Below are positions 53,945-63,565 of a stretch of 64,000 bases of DNA, in pieces. The DNA is from Thermithiobacillus plumbiphilus (lineage in GTDB: Bacteria; Pseudomonadota; Gammaproteobacteria; Acidithiobacillales; Thermithiobacillaceae). The stretch covers positions 62,001 through 126,000 of the forward strand of contig NZ_JBBPCO010000007.1 in the NCBI RefSeq assembly GCF_038070005.1, read 5' to 3'. A program made the translations under genes and the position numbers. The notes under the pieces were generated by a model that made no database searches, was not told the DNA's origin, and saw nothing but the letters and a program-made list of their open reading frames with translations. Numbering within the stretch: the stretch's first letter is position 1; the number at the start of each line of letters is the position of its first letter.

Positions 53945-54886
53945 TTACTGGATACCTGCCTCGATGACATCAAAGAGTTTGGCGCAGACATTCAGGCCAA
54001 AGAAGCGATCGATTTCCTGCACGCCGGTGGGGCTGGTGACGTTGATCTCGGTGAGAAATCCACCGATCACATCCAGGCCCACAAAGATCAGCCCGGCCTC
54101 ACGCAGGCTCGGGCCCACCCGTCGGCAGATCTCCAGATCGCGCTCACTGAGTTCGGCGGCCACGCCTGTCGCGCCGGCGACCAGGTTGCCGCGGAAATCA
54201 TTGGCGGCAGGCACCCGCAGCATGCCGCCCGGCATGGGTTCGCCATTGACCATCAGGATGCGCTTGTCGCCCTCGCGCACGGCGGGAATGTAGCGTTGCG
54301 CCATGATGTAATGCGCCCCGCCGCCGGTCACGGTTTCCAGGATGCTGCCGACATTGCGGTCGCCGGCATGCAGGTAGAACACGCCCTCGCCGCCGCGGCC
54401 ATAGAGCGGCTTGACGACGATCTCGCCTTCCTCTTCCAGAAAGGCCCGTAGCTGCCCGATATCCCGGCTGACCCGGGTGACCGGCATCAGTTCCGGGAAA
54501 TGCAGGGCATAGAGCTTTTCGTTGGCATTGCGCAGGCTGACCGGGTTGTTGACGACCCAGGTACCGGCATGTTCCAGCAGGTAGGTGGCAAAGATGTAAT
54601 CCATGTCAAAGGGCGGGTCCTTGCGCATCAGGACCACATCCATGTCCGACAGTGGCCGCAGCTCCGCCTCTCCCAGCGTGAAATGCGCCTCTTCCACCCT
54701 TTGCACCTGCACCGGCCGCAGCCGTCCCAGGGTCCTGCCATCGCGCACGGATAAATCCGCCATTTCCAGATAGAAGCATTCATGGCCACGCGCCTGGGCT
54801 TCCAGCAGCATGGCGAAGGTGCTGTCCTTTTTGATATTGATGCCCGTGATCGGGTCCATCAGGAAGGCGACTTTCAGGGATCTCAT
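53945..54886 (-). CDS. gshB: Glutathione synthetase
   Basis: A 313-residue ATP-grasp enzyme adding glycine to gamma-glutamylcysteine. It opens with Val-Ala-Phe-Leu-Met-Asp-Pro-Ile and includes Val-Val-Asn-Asn-Pro, Val-Lys-Pro-Leu-Tyr-Gly-Arg-Gly-Gly-Glu-Gly-Val-Phe and Arg-Val-Pro-Ala-Ala-Asn-Asp-Phe-Arg-Gly-Asn, all signature segments. It starts nine bases after gshA, so both glutathione steps are co-expressed. Confidence 0.97.
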   Translation of the reverse strand: MRSLKVAFLMDPITGINIKKDSTFAMLLEAQARGHECFYLEMADLSVRDGRTLGRLRPVQVQRVEEAHFTLGEAELRPLSDMDVVLMRKDPPFDMDYIFATYLLEHAGTWVVNNPVSLRNANEKLYALHFPELMPVTRVSRDIGQLRAFLEEEGEIVVKPLYGRGGEGVFYLHAGDRNVGSILETVTGGGAHYIMAQRYIPAVREGDKRILMVNGEPMPGGMLRVPAANDFRGNLVAGATGVAAELSERDLEICRRVGPSLREAGLIFVGLDVIGGFLTEINVTSPTGVQEIDRFFGLNVCAKLFDVIEAGIQ

Positions 54887-54895
54887 AGCGGGTTC

Positions 54896-56197
54896 TCAGA
54901 AGGGCAGGGTACGCTGCATCTCGGCCAATTCGCGCGCGGCGGCCACCAGGGCCAGGCGGGCGATCACGCCATAGGCATAGAAGCGGTTGGGGCAGTCATC
55001 CGGCTGGCCCTCGGGGTCCGGCAGGTTGCAGTTCTGGGCAAAGGCCAGTGGCGTGAAATGCATGCCGGGGGCGTTGAGGTTTTCCTCATCACTGCGGTCG
55101 GTGTGGACCCGATAGAAGCCGCCCACCACCTGCGAGTCGATCATGTAGACCACGGGTTCGGCCACGGCGTTGTCGACCGTCTCGAAGGTGAACACCCCTT
55201 CCTGAATGAAGACGTCGCTGACCTGGGCGCCTTCCTTGACCGTGGCCATCTTGGTGCGTTCCTTGCGGTTCAGGTCGCGCAGCTCCTCGCCATCCTTGAC
55301 CATCATGATGCCCATGCCATAGGTGCCGGCATCCGCCTTCACCACCACGAAGGGCTCGCGCGTGATCCCGTGCTCCGCGTACTTGGCGCGAATGGCATCG
55401 AGCGTCTCGTTCACGTTCTGCACCAGGCAGTCCATACCGCTTTTTTTCATGAAGTCGATCTGGTCGCATTTGCGAAATTCCGGATCGATCGACCAGGCAT
55501 CCAGTTCGAGGAGGCTGGCAAGCTCCTTGGCGACCGCCCGGTAGTGGGCGAAATGCATCGACTTGCGCCGCGTGCTCCAGCCACCCACCAGCGGTGGAAA
55601 AATCGGCTGTTCCAGTCCTTCCAGGATCTCCGGCCGGCCCGCCGACAGGTCATTGTTCAGCAGTAACAGTTCCGGATCGAAGCCCGGCGTGCCGATGCGA
55701 TTACCCTGACGCTGCAAGGGCTCCTGCATCAGGTGCTGGCCCGAGGGCAGATCAAAGCGGGTGCTTTCCCGGACATCTCGGGACAGGCTGCCCACGCGCA
55801 CCTGCAATCCCGCCAGCTCCAGCAGGCGCTTCAGGCGCAGTACATTCTCCAGATAAAACAGGTTGCGCGTATGGTTTTCCGGAATCAGCAGCACGCGCTC
55901 GAGCCCCGGATTGTGCCTGTTGATGAAATTCTGGATGGCGGACACGCAAAGCGGATAGAAATCCGGGTTCAGATTGTTGAAGCCCGCCGGAAACAGATTG
56001 GTATCCACCGGCGCCAGCTTGAAACCGGCATTGCGCAGATCCACCGAGGCATAAAAGGGTGGCGGTGTGGCTTGCCACTGACAACGAAACCAGTGCTCGA
56101 TCTGGGCCTGCTTTTCCAGCATGCGGGCTTCCAGGGCATGCAGGGGCCCTACCATGGCAGTGGTCAGATGCGGAACCTGAAAAGACGCTGACGGCAT
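54896..56197 (-). CDS. gshA: Glutamate--cysteine ligase, ATP-grasp-type GshA (PF08886)
   Basis: A 433-residue protein of the GshA family found in Acidithiobacillus, nitrifiers and relatives, unrelated to E. coli GshA. Recognisable parts are Ser-Val-Asp-Leu-Arg-Asn-Ala-Gly-Phe-Lys, Thr-Asn-Leu-Phe-Pro-Ala-Gly-Phe-Asn-Asn-Leu near residue 65, Lys-Ala-Asp-Ala-Gly-Thr-Tyr-Gly-Met-Gly and Gln-Glu-Gly-Val. Position next to gshB supports gamma-glutamylcysteine synthesis. It lies 34 bases after rsmE. Confidence 0.92.
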   Translation of the reverse strand: MPSASFQVPHLTTAMVGPLHALEARMLEKQAQIEHWFRCQWQATPPPFYASVDLRNAGFKLAPVDTNLFPAGFNNLNPDFYPLCVSAIQNFINRHNPGLERVLLIPENHTRNLFYLENVLRLKRLLELAGLQVRVGSLSRDVRESTRFDLPSGQHLMQEPLQRQGNRIGTPGFDPELLLLNNDLSAGRPEILEGLEQPIFPPLVGGWSTRRKSMHFAHYRAVAKELASLLELDAWSIDPEFRKCDQIDFMKKSGMDCLVQNVNETLDAIRAKYAEHGITREPFVVVKADAGTYGMGIMMVKDGEELRDLNRKERTKMATVKEGAQVSDVFIQEGVFTFETVDNAVAEPVVYMIDSQVVGGFYRVHTDRSDEENLNAPGMHFTPLAFAQNCNLPDPEGQPDDCPNRFYAYGVIARLALVAAARELAEMQRTLPF

Positions 56198-56231
56198 GAG
56201 CAGTTTCCTGAAATAGGTTGTTCGGATGTTG

Positions 56232-56963
56232 TTACCAGTCGCCCCAGAGTGTCTGCACCGCCGCCAGCGCGGCCATGCCGGCGGTTTCGGTGCGCAGGAT
56301 TCTCGGACCCAGGCGGATGCCGGTGAACCCTGCCGCCGCGGCGGCCTGGACCTCGGCTGCGCTCAGGCCACCTTCCGGGCCGATGAGTAATGTGACCGAT
56401 GTTCCTCGCGGATGCTCCAGATCACGTAGTCCCTGGCAGGCGCCGCCGTGCAGGACCAGTCTTAGACCGCATTCGGCCTGTGCCAGTGCGCTGGCGAAAT
56501 CCAGCGCGGGCAGCACCATCGGCACGCGGTTGCGGCCGGACTGTTCGCAGGCGGCAATGGCGATATCCTGCCAGTGCTGGCGCCGCTTCTCTGCCTTGTC
56601 CGCATCCAGGCGCACCACGGTCGCGCTACAGAAAACGGGCCGGATGCTGGCCACCCCGAGTTCCACGGCCTTCTGCACGGTGAAATCCATCCGTTCGCCC
56701 TTGGAAATCCCGGCCAGCAGGTGCACGGCAAGCGGGGACTCGCGATTTACCGCGCACTCTTCCAGTACCCGCAGGCGGGTCGCCTGCGGGTCGGCCTGGG
56801 TGATCTCGGCCAGATACTCCCGGTTGTCGCCATTGAAGAGTGTCACCCGGGCCCCGGTACCCTGACGCAGCACCCGGATCAGATGCCGGCTCGGCGAAAC
56901 CGCAAGCACGGTCTCGGCACCAAGTTCGAGCGGGGCTTGCGTATGAATCCGGATTTCGCGCAT
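56232..56963 (-). CDS. rsmE: 16S rRNA (uracil1498-N3) methyltransferase
   Basis: A 243-residue SPOUT-class methyltransferase. The N-terminal PUA-like domain is followed by Gly-Ile-Ser-Lys-Gly-Glu-Arg-Met-Asp, Gly-Val-Ala-Ser-Ile-Arg-Pro, Ala-Cys-Glu-Gln-Ser-Gly-Arg-Asn-Arg-Val-Pro, and the knot motif Leu-Leu-Ile-Gly-Pro-Glu-Gly-Gly-Leu with Leu-Gly-Pro-Arg-Ile-Leu-Arg-Thr-Glu-Thr-Ala. The ATG at 56963 gives the family length; a very long upstream extension in this frame is antisense to other genes and was rejected. Confidence 0.95.
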   Translation of the reverse strand: MREIRIHTQAPLELGAETVLAVSPSRHLIRVLRQGTGARVTLFNGDNREYLAEITQADPQATRLRVLEECAVNRESPLAVHLLAGISKGERMDFTVQKAVELGVASIRPVFCSATVVRLDADKAEKRRQHWQDIAIAACEQSGRNRVPMVLPALDFASALAQAECGLRLVLHGGACQGLRDLEHPRGTSVTLLIGPEGGLSAAEVQAAAAAGFTGIRLGPRILRTETAGMAALAAVQTLWGDW

Positions 56964-57125
56964 CCGTGCAATGTAACACATACCCCGGATTTCAAGTAAA
57001 GACCACATGTCTGCTACCAAAAGACCATTGATCCCTTGAGACCTTTCCCGCTTGAGGATAGATTTGGGGTATCGACATAGTGCGGATTGATTCCGCAAGG
57101 CATGCAGCAAGGGAAGGGATAAGAC

Positions 57126-57686
57126 ATGGTAAGTCTGGTTACACCGGCGGGAGAAATCGGCATGCAGGCGCCAGAATTCGAGCTGCCCGGCGTGGACGGT
57201 CGGCGCTATCGGCTGGCTGATTGCATGGGGGAGCGCGGCCTGCTGGTCATGTTCATCTGCAATCACTGCCCTTACGTGAAAGCCATCGAGGATCGCATCA
57301 TCCGCGATGCCCGCGAGCTGGCGGAGCATGGCATTTCCAGCGTGGCCATCAGCGCCAATGATCCCGCCGATTATCCCGAGGACAGCTTCGAGAACATGGC
57401 GCGGCGCGCCCGGGAAAAGGACTATCCCTTCCCCTATCTCTTCGATGAAACGCAATCGGTCGCCAAGGCCTATGGTGCGGTCTGCACGCCGGATTTCTTT
57501 GGCTTCAATGCACAATATCAGCTTCAATACCGTGGCCGGCTCGATGCCAGCCGCAAGGAAACCGCTCCGGACGCCCCGCGTGACCTCTTTGAGGCCATGC
57601 TGCAGGTGGCGCGCACCGGCCGCGGGCCGGAAACCCAATGGCCCAGCATGGGCTGCTCGATCAAATGGCGGAGTGAACATGCGTGA
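57126..57686 (+). CDS. Thioredoxin-family (AhpC/TSA-like) redoxin
   Basis: A 186-residue cytosolic redoxin without a signal peptide. Residues 13-40 show the Ala-Pro-Glu-Phe-Glu-Leu-Pro opening of the AhpC/TSA group. The redox site is Cys45-Asn-His-Cys48-Pro-Tyr, typical of the NHCPY subfamily of thioredoxin-like proteins of unknown substrate. A Gly-Ala-Val-Cys-Thr-Pro-Asp (cis-Pro) block lies near 118. Its 3' end overlaps the next gene by eight bases. Confidence 0.87.
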   Translation: MVSLVTPAGEIGMQAPEFELPGVDGRRYRLADCMGERGLLVMFICNHCPYVKAIEDRIIRDARELAEHGISSVAISANDPADYPEDSFENMARRAREKDYPFPYLFDETQSVAKAYGAVCTPDFFGFNAQYQLQYRGRLDASRKETAPDAPRDLFEAMLQVARTGRGPETQWPSMGCSIKWRSEHA

Positions 57687-58104
57687 TGATGAGTGTCGCC
57701 GGCCACCGCTCTGGGAGCGTCGTGAGGGCCATGTGGCCTCCTGGATCTATAACAAGGCGCACCTGCTGCTGGCCCGGCAGCCGGCTCCCATCTTCGTGCC
57801 CTTGCGCAATGTCAGCCTCATGGCCATCCTGCACCCACAGGAGTGGGTTTTCTGCGACTACATCGGCGGTCGGCTCACCGTCAGCAGCTGGCATGATTTC
57901 CGCCCCCAGGAGCGGGATTCCCTCGAAGAGCCGGTGAACTGCCTCTTTGACCTCTACTCGCCCGAAGCGGAAATTGCCCTCAAGCGCCTGCCCATGGAAT
58001 TTGCCCATGGTCTGGAGCATGCCCTGGCGAAAACGGTACCGCAGACCGATGCAAGAATTCTTCCCCTGACCGGATCGCGTCCTCATGATCGCTACCCTTC
58101 CTGA
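57679..58104 (+). CDS. Unknown 141-residue protein between redoxin and IMPase-family gene
   Basis: It starts at ATG 57679 inside the end of the redoxin gene and overlaps the next gene by 20 bases, so translation coupling is likely. The protein is soluble, rich in Trp, Pro and Arg, with an aromatic N-terminus (Pro-Pro-Leu-Trp-Glu-Arg-Arg-Glu-Gly-His) and a helical Cys-Leu-Phe-Asp-Leu segment. I recognise no family. A longer in-frame start (57307) lies entirely in the redoxin gene and was rejected. Confidence 0.6.
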   Translation: MRDDECRRPPLWERREGHVASWIYNKAHLLLARQPAPIFVPLRNVSLMAILHPQEWVFCDYIGGRLTVSSWHDFRPQERDSLEEPVNCLFDLYSPEAEIALKRLPMEFAHGLEHALAKTVPQTDARILPLTGSRPHDRYPS

Positions 58105-58885
58105 CCCCGCGTTTGTTGCCGGCCTGCTGCGCCAGGCGGCTTCAGGCTGCGTGATGCCCTATTACAGCGAAACCCGGTCATCCCGCAAGGCGGATGGCAG
58201 TATCGTCACCCAGGCCGACCTGCACTGCCAGTCCTTTCTGCAACAGGCCCTCTTCCAGGCCTATCCCGATATTCCCCTGCTGGGCGAGGAAATGGAGCCC
58301 GATGAGCAGGCCGAGCTGCTCGAGAAGAGCCGGACAATGCCCATCTGGGTACTCGATCCGGTGGATGGCACGAGCAACTTCGCCGCCAGCCTGCCGATCT
58401 TCGGCATCTCCCTGGCCCTGCTGCAGGCCGGAGAGGCGCATATGGGCTGGGTCTATGATCCGGTTCGGGACGAGATGTTCTTCGCCGAACGGGGCAGGGG
58501 CGCCTGGCTGAATGATGAGCGCATGGAAGGCCGGGCCGCCGTTCCGATGAAGCGTGCCGTCGGCGTGATCGACCTCAAGCGCCTGCCGCTGGCAATGCGC
58601 CAGCGCCTGGTGTCGGAAATGCCTTTCCACAGCCAGCGCAGCTTTGGCTCGGCTGTCATCGAATGGTGCTGGCTGGCGGCCGGTCGCTACCACTTCTACC
58701 TGCATGGTGGTCAAAAACTCTGGGATATCGCCGCTGGCAACCTCATTCTTGCCGAAGCCGGTGGCGTCATGCAGGCCCTTGATGGCAATCCCCTGCGTCT
58801 TGATGCGCTCCGCAGCCAGTCCGTGCTCGCCTGTCTCGACACCGCGCTGCTTGCGGAGTGGCGCGACTGGCTGGCACCGGGTTGA
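58085..58885 (+). CDS. Inositol monophosphatase-family phosphatase
   Basis: A 266-residue lithium-sensitive-fold phosphatase. The metal motifs are Gly-Glu-Glu-Met-Glu, Trp-Val-Leu-Asp91-Pro-Val-Asp-Gly-Thr-Ser-Asn-Phe, and Trp-Asp-Ile-Ala-Ala-Gly-Asn near residue 218. It could act on inositol phosphate, PAP (CysQ) or fructose-1,6-bisphosphate; the sequence alone does not decide. Its neighbour two genes on is glpX, which makes a sugar-phosphate role possible, by inference. Confidence 0.88.
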   Translation: MIATLPDPAFVAGLLRQAASGCVMPYYSETRSSRKADGSIVTQADLHCQSFLQQALFQAYPDIPLLGEEMEPDEQAELLEKSRTMPIWVLDPVDGTSNFAASLPIFGISLALLQAGEAHMGWVYDPVRDEMFFAERGRGAWLNDERMEGRAAVPMKRAVGVIDLKRLPLAMRQRLVSEMPFHSQRSFGSAVIEWCWLAAGRYHFYLHGGQKLWDIAAGNLILAEAGGVMQALDGNPLRLDALRSQSVLACLDTALLAEWRDWLAPG

Positions 58886-58897
58886 GTGCCCTCATGT

Positions 58898-58920
58898 CCG
58901 GCTTGTCTGCGACAGGCCGG
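58898..58920 (+). repeat. Ten-base-pair hairpin ahead of glpX
   Basis: CCGGCTTGTC (58898-58907) pairs with GACAGGCCGG (58911-58920) over a TGC loop, one G-T pair. No T run follows. It may be a weak terminator or a mRNA-stabilising element in the 130-base gap. Confidence 0.45.
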
Positions 58921-59015
58921 CACGATAGGATTGCCCAACAATATCCGGTGGCAGTCCATGACTGGCACGCAGGCCCGGACCTGACCGCTCAATCATCAAA
59001 CCTCAAGGAAAAGAC

Positions 59016-59960
59016 ATGTCCAGTATTCGTGATCTGACGCTCCCCCTCGTTACCGTCACCGAGGCCGCGGCCCGCGGCGCCAGCGCCTGGATCGGCCGTG
59101 GCCAGAAGGAAACCGGCGATGGCGCCGCCGTGGATGCCATGCGCAGCGCCATGCAGGCCGTGCCGATGCGCGGCATGGTGGTGATCGGCGAAGGCGAGAA
59201 GGACGAGGCGCCGATGCTGTACAACGGCGAGGAAGTCGGCAGCGGCCAGGGCCCGGAGGTGGACATCGCTGTGGATCCGGTGGAAGGCACCAGCTTTCTC
59301 GCCAATGGCATGCCCGGCTCCATCTGCGTGCTGGCGGCGGCCCCCAAGGGCGCGATGTTCCGCCCGGGTCCCGCTTTCTACATGGACAAGCTGGTGGTGC
59401 CGCCGGCCGCGCGTGGCAAGATCGATCCCGCCGCGCCCATGAAGGACAAGCTTGCCGCCCTGGCACGCGCCCTGGGCAAGGATGTCTCGGAACTGGTCGT
59501 GTTTCTCCTCAAGAAGCCCCGGCATGATCAGGTGATCGCCGAGATCCAGGCCGCGGGCGCCATGGTGCGCCTGCAGACCGACGGAGATGTGAGTGGCGGC
59601 ATCATGGCCACGCTGGGCGACAAGGTCGATGCCATGATGGGCATCGGCGGCACGCCGGAAGGCGTGATCACTGCCTGCGCCGCCCGCGCCCTGGGTGCCG
59701 ACATGTTCGGCAGCCTCGCGCCCCAGAAGCCTGACGAAGCCGAGGCCGTGCGGGCAGCCGGCCTGACGCCCGGCAAATGGCTGGGGCTCAACGATCTCGT
59801 GTCCAGCGATGACGTCCTGTTCGTTGCCAGTGGTCTGACCAGTGGCGACATTCTCTCTGGCGTGCACACCGGCGCTGGTCTCGTCACCACCGAGACCCTG
59901 GTGATTGCCGGGCAGGATGCCAGCCTGCGCCGGATCTTCACTCGGGTGCGTGCTGGCTGA
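59016..59960 (+). CDS. glpX: Fructose-1,6-bisphosphatase class II
   Basis: A 314-residue GlpX-type phosphatase. The metal/substrate motif Asp87-Pro-Val-Glu90-Gly-Thr-Ser and Gly-Glu-Gly-Glu-Lys-Asp-Glu-Ala-Pro-Met near residue 62 are intact, with Asp-Gly-Asp-Val-Ser-Gly-Gly-Ile near 188. In Calvin-cycle bacteria class II FBPase can also act on sedoheptulose-1,7-bisphosphate. The location upstream of tkt-gap-pgk fits regeneration of ribulose bisphosphate. A terminator follows at 59985-60010. Confidence 0.95.
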   Translation: MSSIRDLTLPLVTVTEAAARGASAWIGRGQKETGDGAAVDAMRSAMQAVPMRGMVVIGEGEKDEAPMLYNGEEVGSGQGPEVDIAVDPVEGTSFLANGMPGSICVLAAAPKGAMFRPGPAFYMDKLVVPPAARGKIDPAAPMKDKLAALARALGKDVSELVVFLLKKPRHDQVIAEIQAAGAMVRLQTDGDVSGGIMATLGDKVDAMMGIGGTPEGVITACAARALGADMFGSLAPQKPDEAEAVRAAGLTPGKWLGLNDLVSSDDVLFVASGLTSGDILSGVHTGAGLVTTETLVIAGQDASLRRIFTRVRAG

Positions 59961-59984
59961 GAGGCTTGCTCCGCCTTTGGTCGG

Positions 59985-60010
59985 AAAGGGTCGTCCTGGG
60001 CGGCCCTTTT
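59985..60010 (+). terminator. Rho-independent terminator after glpX
   Basis: AAAGGGTCG (59985-59993) pairs with CGGCCCTTT (60001-60009) over a seven-base loop with one G-T pair, ending in TTTT. Confidence 0.75.
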
Positions 60011-60451
60011 CACCATGAACCCCCCATTTCCCTGCTTTTCCGGCCTGCTCCTCGGCTTGTGGGCTGAAAGCAAGGCTGGAAAATGTAGAGCGATCCTGAT
60101 AAAAATAAGGCTCTCGTCGCGGCGGACGACCGGGGAGCTTTCCCGGCCTTCCATGAACATTTTAGAAGCCAGCCGTTGATCGTTGCCGCTGCGCCCTTGG
60201 GCGAACGGAAGCGTGACCCGGGTGGCGCGAGCTAAACCCGGCGCATGGATGGCAATCCTTTGAGGTTTGCCATCCTGATGTGCGTCAGCAGGTCCTGGAA
60301 CGCTGGCTGCGTCTCCGAACCAGAAACGGATCATCCTGCGGGGCAGGGGCCGGCTGGAAGCATGCCTGGGCTGGGCGGGTTTCTCTTTTCAGGAATTCTT
60401 TGACTTCAATCCGCTGCTGGCCAGGGCGAAAATGCTTTCAGGAGGTTGTAC
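60011..60451 (+). other. Gene-free structured leader upstream of transketolase
   Basis: About 440 bases with no supportable gene. Several perfect or near-perfect stems are visible: CCGGG/CCCGG (60130-60146), GCGCCC/GGGCG (60191-60203), CCGGGT/ACCCGG (60218-60241) and a nine-base GGATGGCAA/TTGCCATCC (60247-60275). The tkt ribosome site AGGAGG lies at 60440-60445. It matches no riboswitch family I know. Confidence 0.5.
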
Positions 60452-62458
60452 ATGACAGTTAGCCGCACCGATCTTGCCAACGCCATTCGCGCCTTGAGCA
60501 TGGATGCCGTTCAGGCAGCCAAATCCGGCCATCCGGGCATGCCCATGGGCATGGCGGACATCGCCGAAGTGCTCTGGAACGATTTCCTCGTTCACAATCC
60601 CAAAGACCCCAACTGGCTCAATCGCGACCGTTTCATGTTGTCCAACGGTCACGGTTCCATGCTGCAGTACTCCCTGCTGCATCTGGCTGGCTATGATCTG
60701 CCCATGGAAGAGCTTAAGCGCTTCCGTCAGTGGGGCAGCCGGACCCCGGGTCACCCCGAGTACGGCTACACCCCGGGCGTGGAAACCACCACGGGTCCGC
60801 TGGGCCAGGGGCTTGCCAACGGCGTGGGCATGGCCCTTGCCGAGCGCCTGCTGAGCGCCGAATTCAACCGCCCCGGCCACGACATCATTGACCACTACAC
60901 CTACGTCTTCCTCGGCGATGGCTGCCTGATGGAAGGGGTTTCCCATGAGGTCTGCTCGCTGGCCGGCACCTGGAAGCTCGGCAAGCTCATCTGCTTCTAT
61001 GATGACAACGGCATCTCCATCGACGGTCACCTGGAGCCCTGGTTCACTGACGATACGCCGAAGCGTTTCGAGGCCTATCAGTGGCACGTGGTACGCGACG
61101 TGGACGGCCATAACCCCGATGCCATCAAGGCTGCCATCGAGGAGGCCCGTTCGGTCAAGGACAAGCCGAGCATGATCGTCTGCAAGACCATCATCGGTCA
61201 CGGCTCGCCCAATCTGGCCGGCACCCATGACTGTCACGGCGCCCCGCTGGGCGAGAACGAAATCTGCCTGACCCGCGACAATCTTGGCTGGCCGCATGAA
61301 GCCTTCACTGTGCCCGAGGAAGTCTATGCCGGCTGGGATGCCCGCGAGAAAGGACAGCGCGCCCAGGCTGCCTGGAATGAAAGATTCCAGGCCTACAAGG
61401 CCGCCTACCCACAAGACGCCGCCGCGCTTGAACGGCGCATGAGCGGCGAGTTGCCGGCCAACTGGGCGGAGACCGTCAAGGGCTATATCGACGGCCTGCT
61501 GCAGGAAAAACCGAACATCGCCACCCGTGTCGCCTCCGGCAAGGCCATTGCCGCCCTGGCCCCGGTGCTGCCCGAGTTCGTCGGTGGCTCCGCCGACCTG
61601 TCGCCGTCCAACAATACCCTGTGGAAGGGGGCGCGCGAACTGGTCGCACCGGTGATCAGCGGCAACTACATCCACTATGGCGTGCGCGAGTTCGGCATGT
61701 CCGCCATCATGAACGGCATGGCCCTCTATGGCGGTTTCCTGCCCTTCGGCGGCACCTTCCTGATCTTCTCGGACTACGCCCGCAATGCCGTGCGCATGTC
61801 CGCGCTGATGCATCAGCGGGTCATCTATGTCTTTACCCATGACTCCATCGGCCTGGGTGAGGACGGTCCCACCCATCAGCCGATCGAGCAGGTCAACAGC
61901 CTGCGCCTGATCCCCAACATGCGGGTCTGGCGTCCCTGCGACGCCGTTGAAACGGCCGTGGCCTGGGCCATGTCGGTCGAAAACAGCGAAGGCCCTGCCG
62001 TGCTGGCCCTGACCCGTCAGAACCTGCCGGCCCAGAATCATACGGATGAGACCCTGGCGGGCATCCGCAAGGGTGGCTATGTGCTGTCCGAAGCCGCCAA
62101 TGGGCAGCCCCAGGGCATCCTGATCGCCACCGGCTCCGAGGTCGCGCTGGCCATGGGTGCCCAGGCCAGGCTGGCCGAGCAGGGCGTGCATGTGCGCGTG
62201 GTGTCGATGCCTTGCGTCGAGCTGTTCGACAAGCAGGACGCCGCCTATAAGGAAAGCGTGCTGCCCGCCGGCATCACCAGGCGCATGGCCATCGAGGCCG
62301 GCACCACCGGGCTCTGGTACAAGTACGTGGGTCTGCAGGGCGCGGTGCTGGGCATGGATCGCTTTGGCGAGTCGGCCCCGGCCGGCGTGCTCTTCGAGAA
62401 GTTCGGCTTCACCGTCGACAATGTCGTGAGCATCTTCCAGGGCCTCCAGGCAAAATAA
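60452..62458 (+). CDS. tkt: Transketolase
   Basis: A 668-residue thiamine-diphosphate enzyme exchanging two-carbon units in the Calvin and pentose phosphate cycles. The TPP motif Gly-Asp-Gly-Cys-Leu-Met-Glu-Gly-Val near residue 153, ending with Asp-Asn-Asn-like Asp-Asp-Asn-Gly-Ile-Ser-Ile-Asp-Gly, and the transketolase signature Asp-Gly-Pro-Thr-His-Gln-Pro-Ile-Glu near 470 are present. The ATG at 60452 follows AGGAGG; an ATG two codons earlier overlaps that spacing. gap and pgk follow in the same direction. Confidence 0.97.
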   Translation: MTVSRTDLANAIRALSMDAVQAAKSGHPGMPMGMADIAEVLWNDFLVHNPKDPNWLNRDRFMLSNGHGSMLQYSLLHLAGYDLPMEELKRFRQWGSRTPGHPEYGYTPGVETTTGPLGQGLANGVGMALAERLLSAEFNRPGHDIIDHYTYVFLGDGCLMEGVSHEVCSLAGTWKLGKLICFYDDNGISIDGHLEPWFTDDTPKRFEAYQWHVVRDVDGHNPDAIKAAIEEARSVKDKPSMIVCKTIIGHGSPNLAGTHDCHGAPLGENEICLTRDNLGWPHEAFTVPEEVYAGWDAREKGQRAQAAWNERFQAYKAAYPQDAAALERRMSGELPANWAETVKGYIDGLLQEKPNIATRVASGKAIAALAPVLPEFVGGSADLSPSNNTLWKGARELVAPVISGNYIHYGVREFGMSAIMNGMALYGGFLPFGGTFLIFSDYARNAVRMSALMHQRVIYVFTHDSIGLGEDGPTHQPIEQVNSLRLIPNMRVWRPCDAVETAVAWAMSVENSEGPAVLALTRQNLPAQNHTDETLAGIRKGGYVLSEAANGQPQGILIATGSEVALAMGAQARLAEQGVHVRVVSMPCVELFDKQDAAYKESVLPAGITRRMAIEAGTTGLWYKYVGLQGAVLGMDRFGESAPAGVLFEKFGFTVDNVVSIFQGLQAK

Positions 62459-62465
62459 TAAAAGC

Positions 62466-62497
62466 CCTGCCGGGTGCCCTCCTTGGCGCCCGGCAGG
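62466..62497 (+). repeat. Strong hairpin in the tkt-gap spacer
   Basis: CCTGCCGGGTGCC pairs with GGCGCCCGGCAGG (62466-62497) over a six-base loop, one G-T pair. No T run follows, so it may be an intercistronic stability or processing element rather than a full terminator. Confidence 0.6.
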
Positions 62498-62536
62498 CAT
62501 GATTTCGATTCAACCAAGCAAGACTAGGAGAAAGAA

Positions 62537-63553
62537 ATGGTACTTCGCGTAGCGATCAATGGTTATGGCCGCATCGGCCGGAACGTGCTCCGGGCGATCT
62601 ATGAAAACAACCGTACCGACAAGATCCAGATCGTCGCCATCAATGATCTGGGCAGCGCTGAAACCAATGCCCACCTGACCCAGTACGACTCCGTCCACGG
62701 TCGCTTCCCCGGCAGCGTCAGCGTCGAGGGCGACTACATGCTGGTCAACAACGACAAGATCCGCGTGCTGGCCGAGCGCGATCCGGCCAAGCTGCCCTGG
62801 GGCGACCTGGGCGTGGACGTCGTGATGGAGTGCACCGGCTTTTTCACCAAGCGCGACATGGCGGCCAAGCACCTCGAAGGCGGCGCCAAGAAGGTCCTGA
62901 TCTCCGCGCCTGCCGATGGCGAGGACATCACCGTCGTCTATGGCGTGAACCACGACAAGCTGGACCCTGACAAGCACGTCATCGTCTCCAACGCGTCCTG
63001 CACCACCAACTGCCTGGCACCCTTCGCCAAGGTGCTGCACCAGACCGTCGGCATCAAGCACGGCCTGATGACCACCGTGCACAGCTACACCAATGACCAG
63101 GTGCTGCTGGACGTCTATCACAAGGATCTGCGTCGCGCCCGTTCCGCCACCCAGAGCATGATCCCGACCTCCACCGGTGCCGCCAAGGCCGTGGGACTGG
63201 TGCTGCCCGAGTTGTCCGGCCGCCTGGATGGCTTCGCCATGCGCGTGCCCACCCCCAATGTCTCCGTGGTGGATCTGGTGTTCGAAGCCGAGCGCGCCAC
63301 CAGCAAGGAAGAGATCAACGCCGCGGTGCGCGAAGCTGCTGATGGCGCCATGAAGGGCGTGCTGGGCTACAACGACAAGCCGCTGGTGTCCATCGACTTC
63401 AACCATGATTCCCGTTCCTCGATCTTCGAGTCCACGCTGACCAAGGTCATGCAGGGCAACATGGTCAAGGTGCTGTCCTGGTATGACAATGAATGGGGCT
63501 TCTCCAACCGCATGGCCGACACCGCGCTGGCCATGATGGGCCAGCCGCGCTAA
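62537..63553 (+). CDS. gap: Glyceraldehyde-3-phosphate dehydrogenase
   Basis: A 338-residue enzyme. The Rossmann motif Ile-Asn-Gly-Tyr-Gly-Arg-Ile-Gly-Arg opens the protein; the catalytic Cys155 is in Ser-Asn-Ala-Ser-Cys-Thr-Thr-Asn-Cys. The ATG follows GGAGAAAG. Cofactor choice (NAD or NADP) cannot be read reliably. It lies between tkt and pgk, the usual Calvin-cycle arrangement, and is followed by a strong hairpin. Confidence 0.97.
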   Translation: MVLRVAINGYGRIGRNVLRAIYENNRTDKIQIVAINDLGSAETNAHLTQYDSVHGRFPGSVSVEGDYMLVNNDKIRVLAERDPAKLPWGDLGVDVVMECTGFFTKRDMAAKHLEGGAKKVLISAPADGEDITVVYGVNHDKLDPDKHVIVSNASCTTNCLAPFAKVLHQTVGIKHGLMTTVHSYTNDQVLLDVYHKDLRRARSATQSMIPTSTGAAKAVGLVLPELSGRLDGFAMRVPTPNVSVVDLVFEAERATSKEEINAAVREAADGAMKGVLGYNDKPLVSIDFNHDSRSSIFESTLTKVMQGNMVKVLSWYDNEWGFSNRMADTALAMMGQPR

Positions 63554-63565
63554 GCAGGGAAATCG

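Noticed and set aside
60011-60451. Known riboswitch (TPP, cobalamin, SAM, glycine, c-di-GMP, ZTP) in the tkt leader
   Set aside because: None of the conserved core sequences of these classes could be found.
60389-62500. 703-codon open frame antisense to transketolase
   Set aside because: It is the complement of a highly conserved enzyme in GC-rich DNA; the protein is His/Gly/Gln-rich with no domain.
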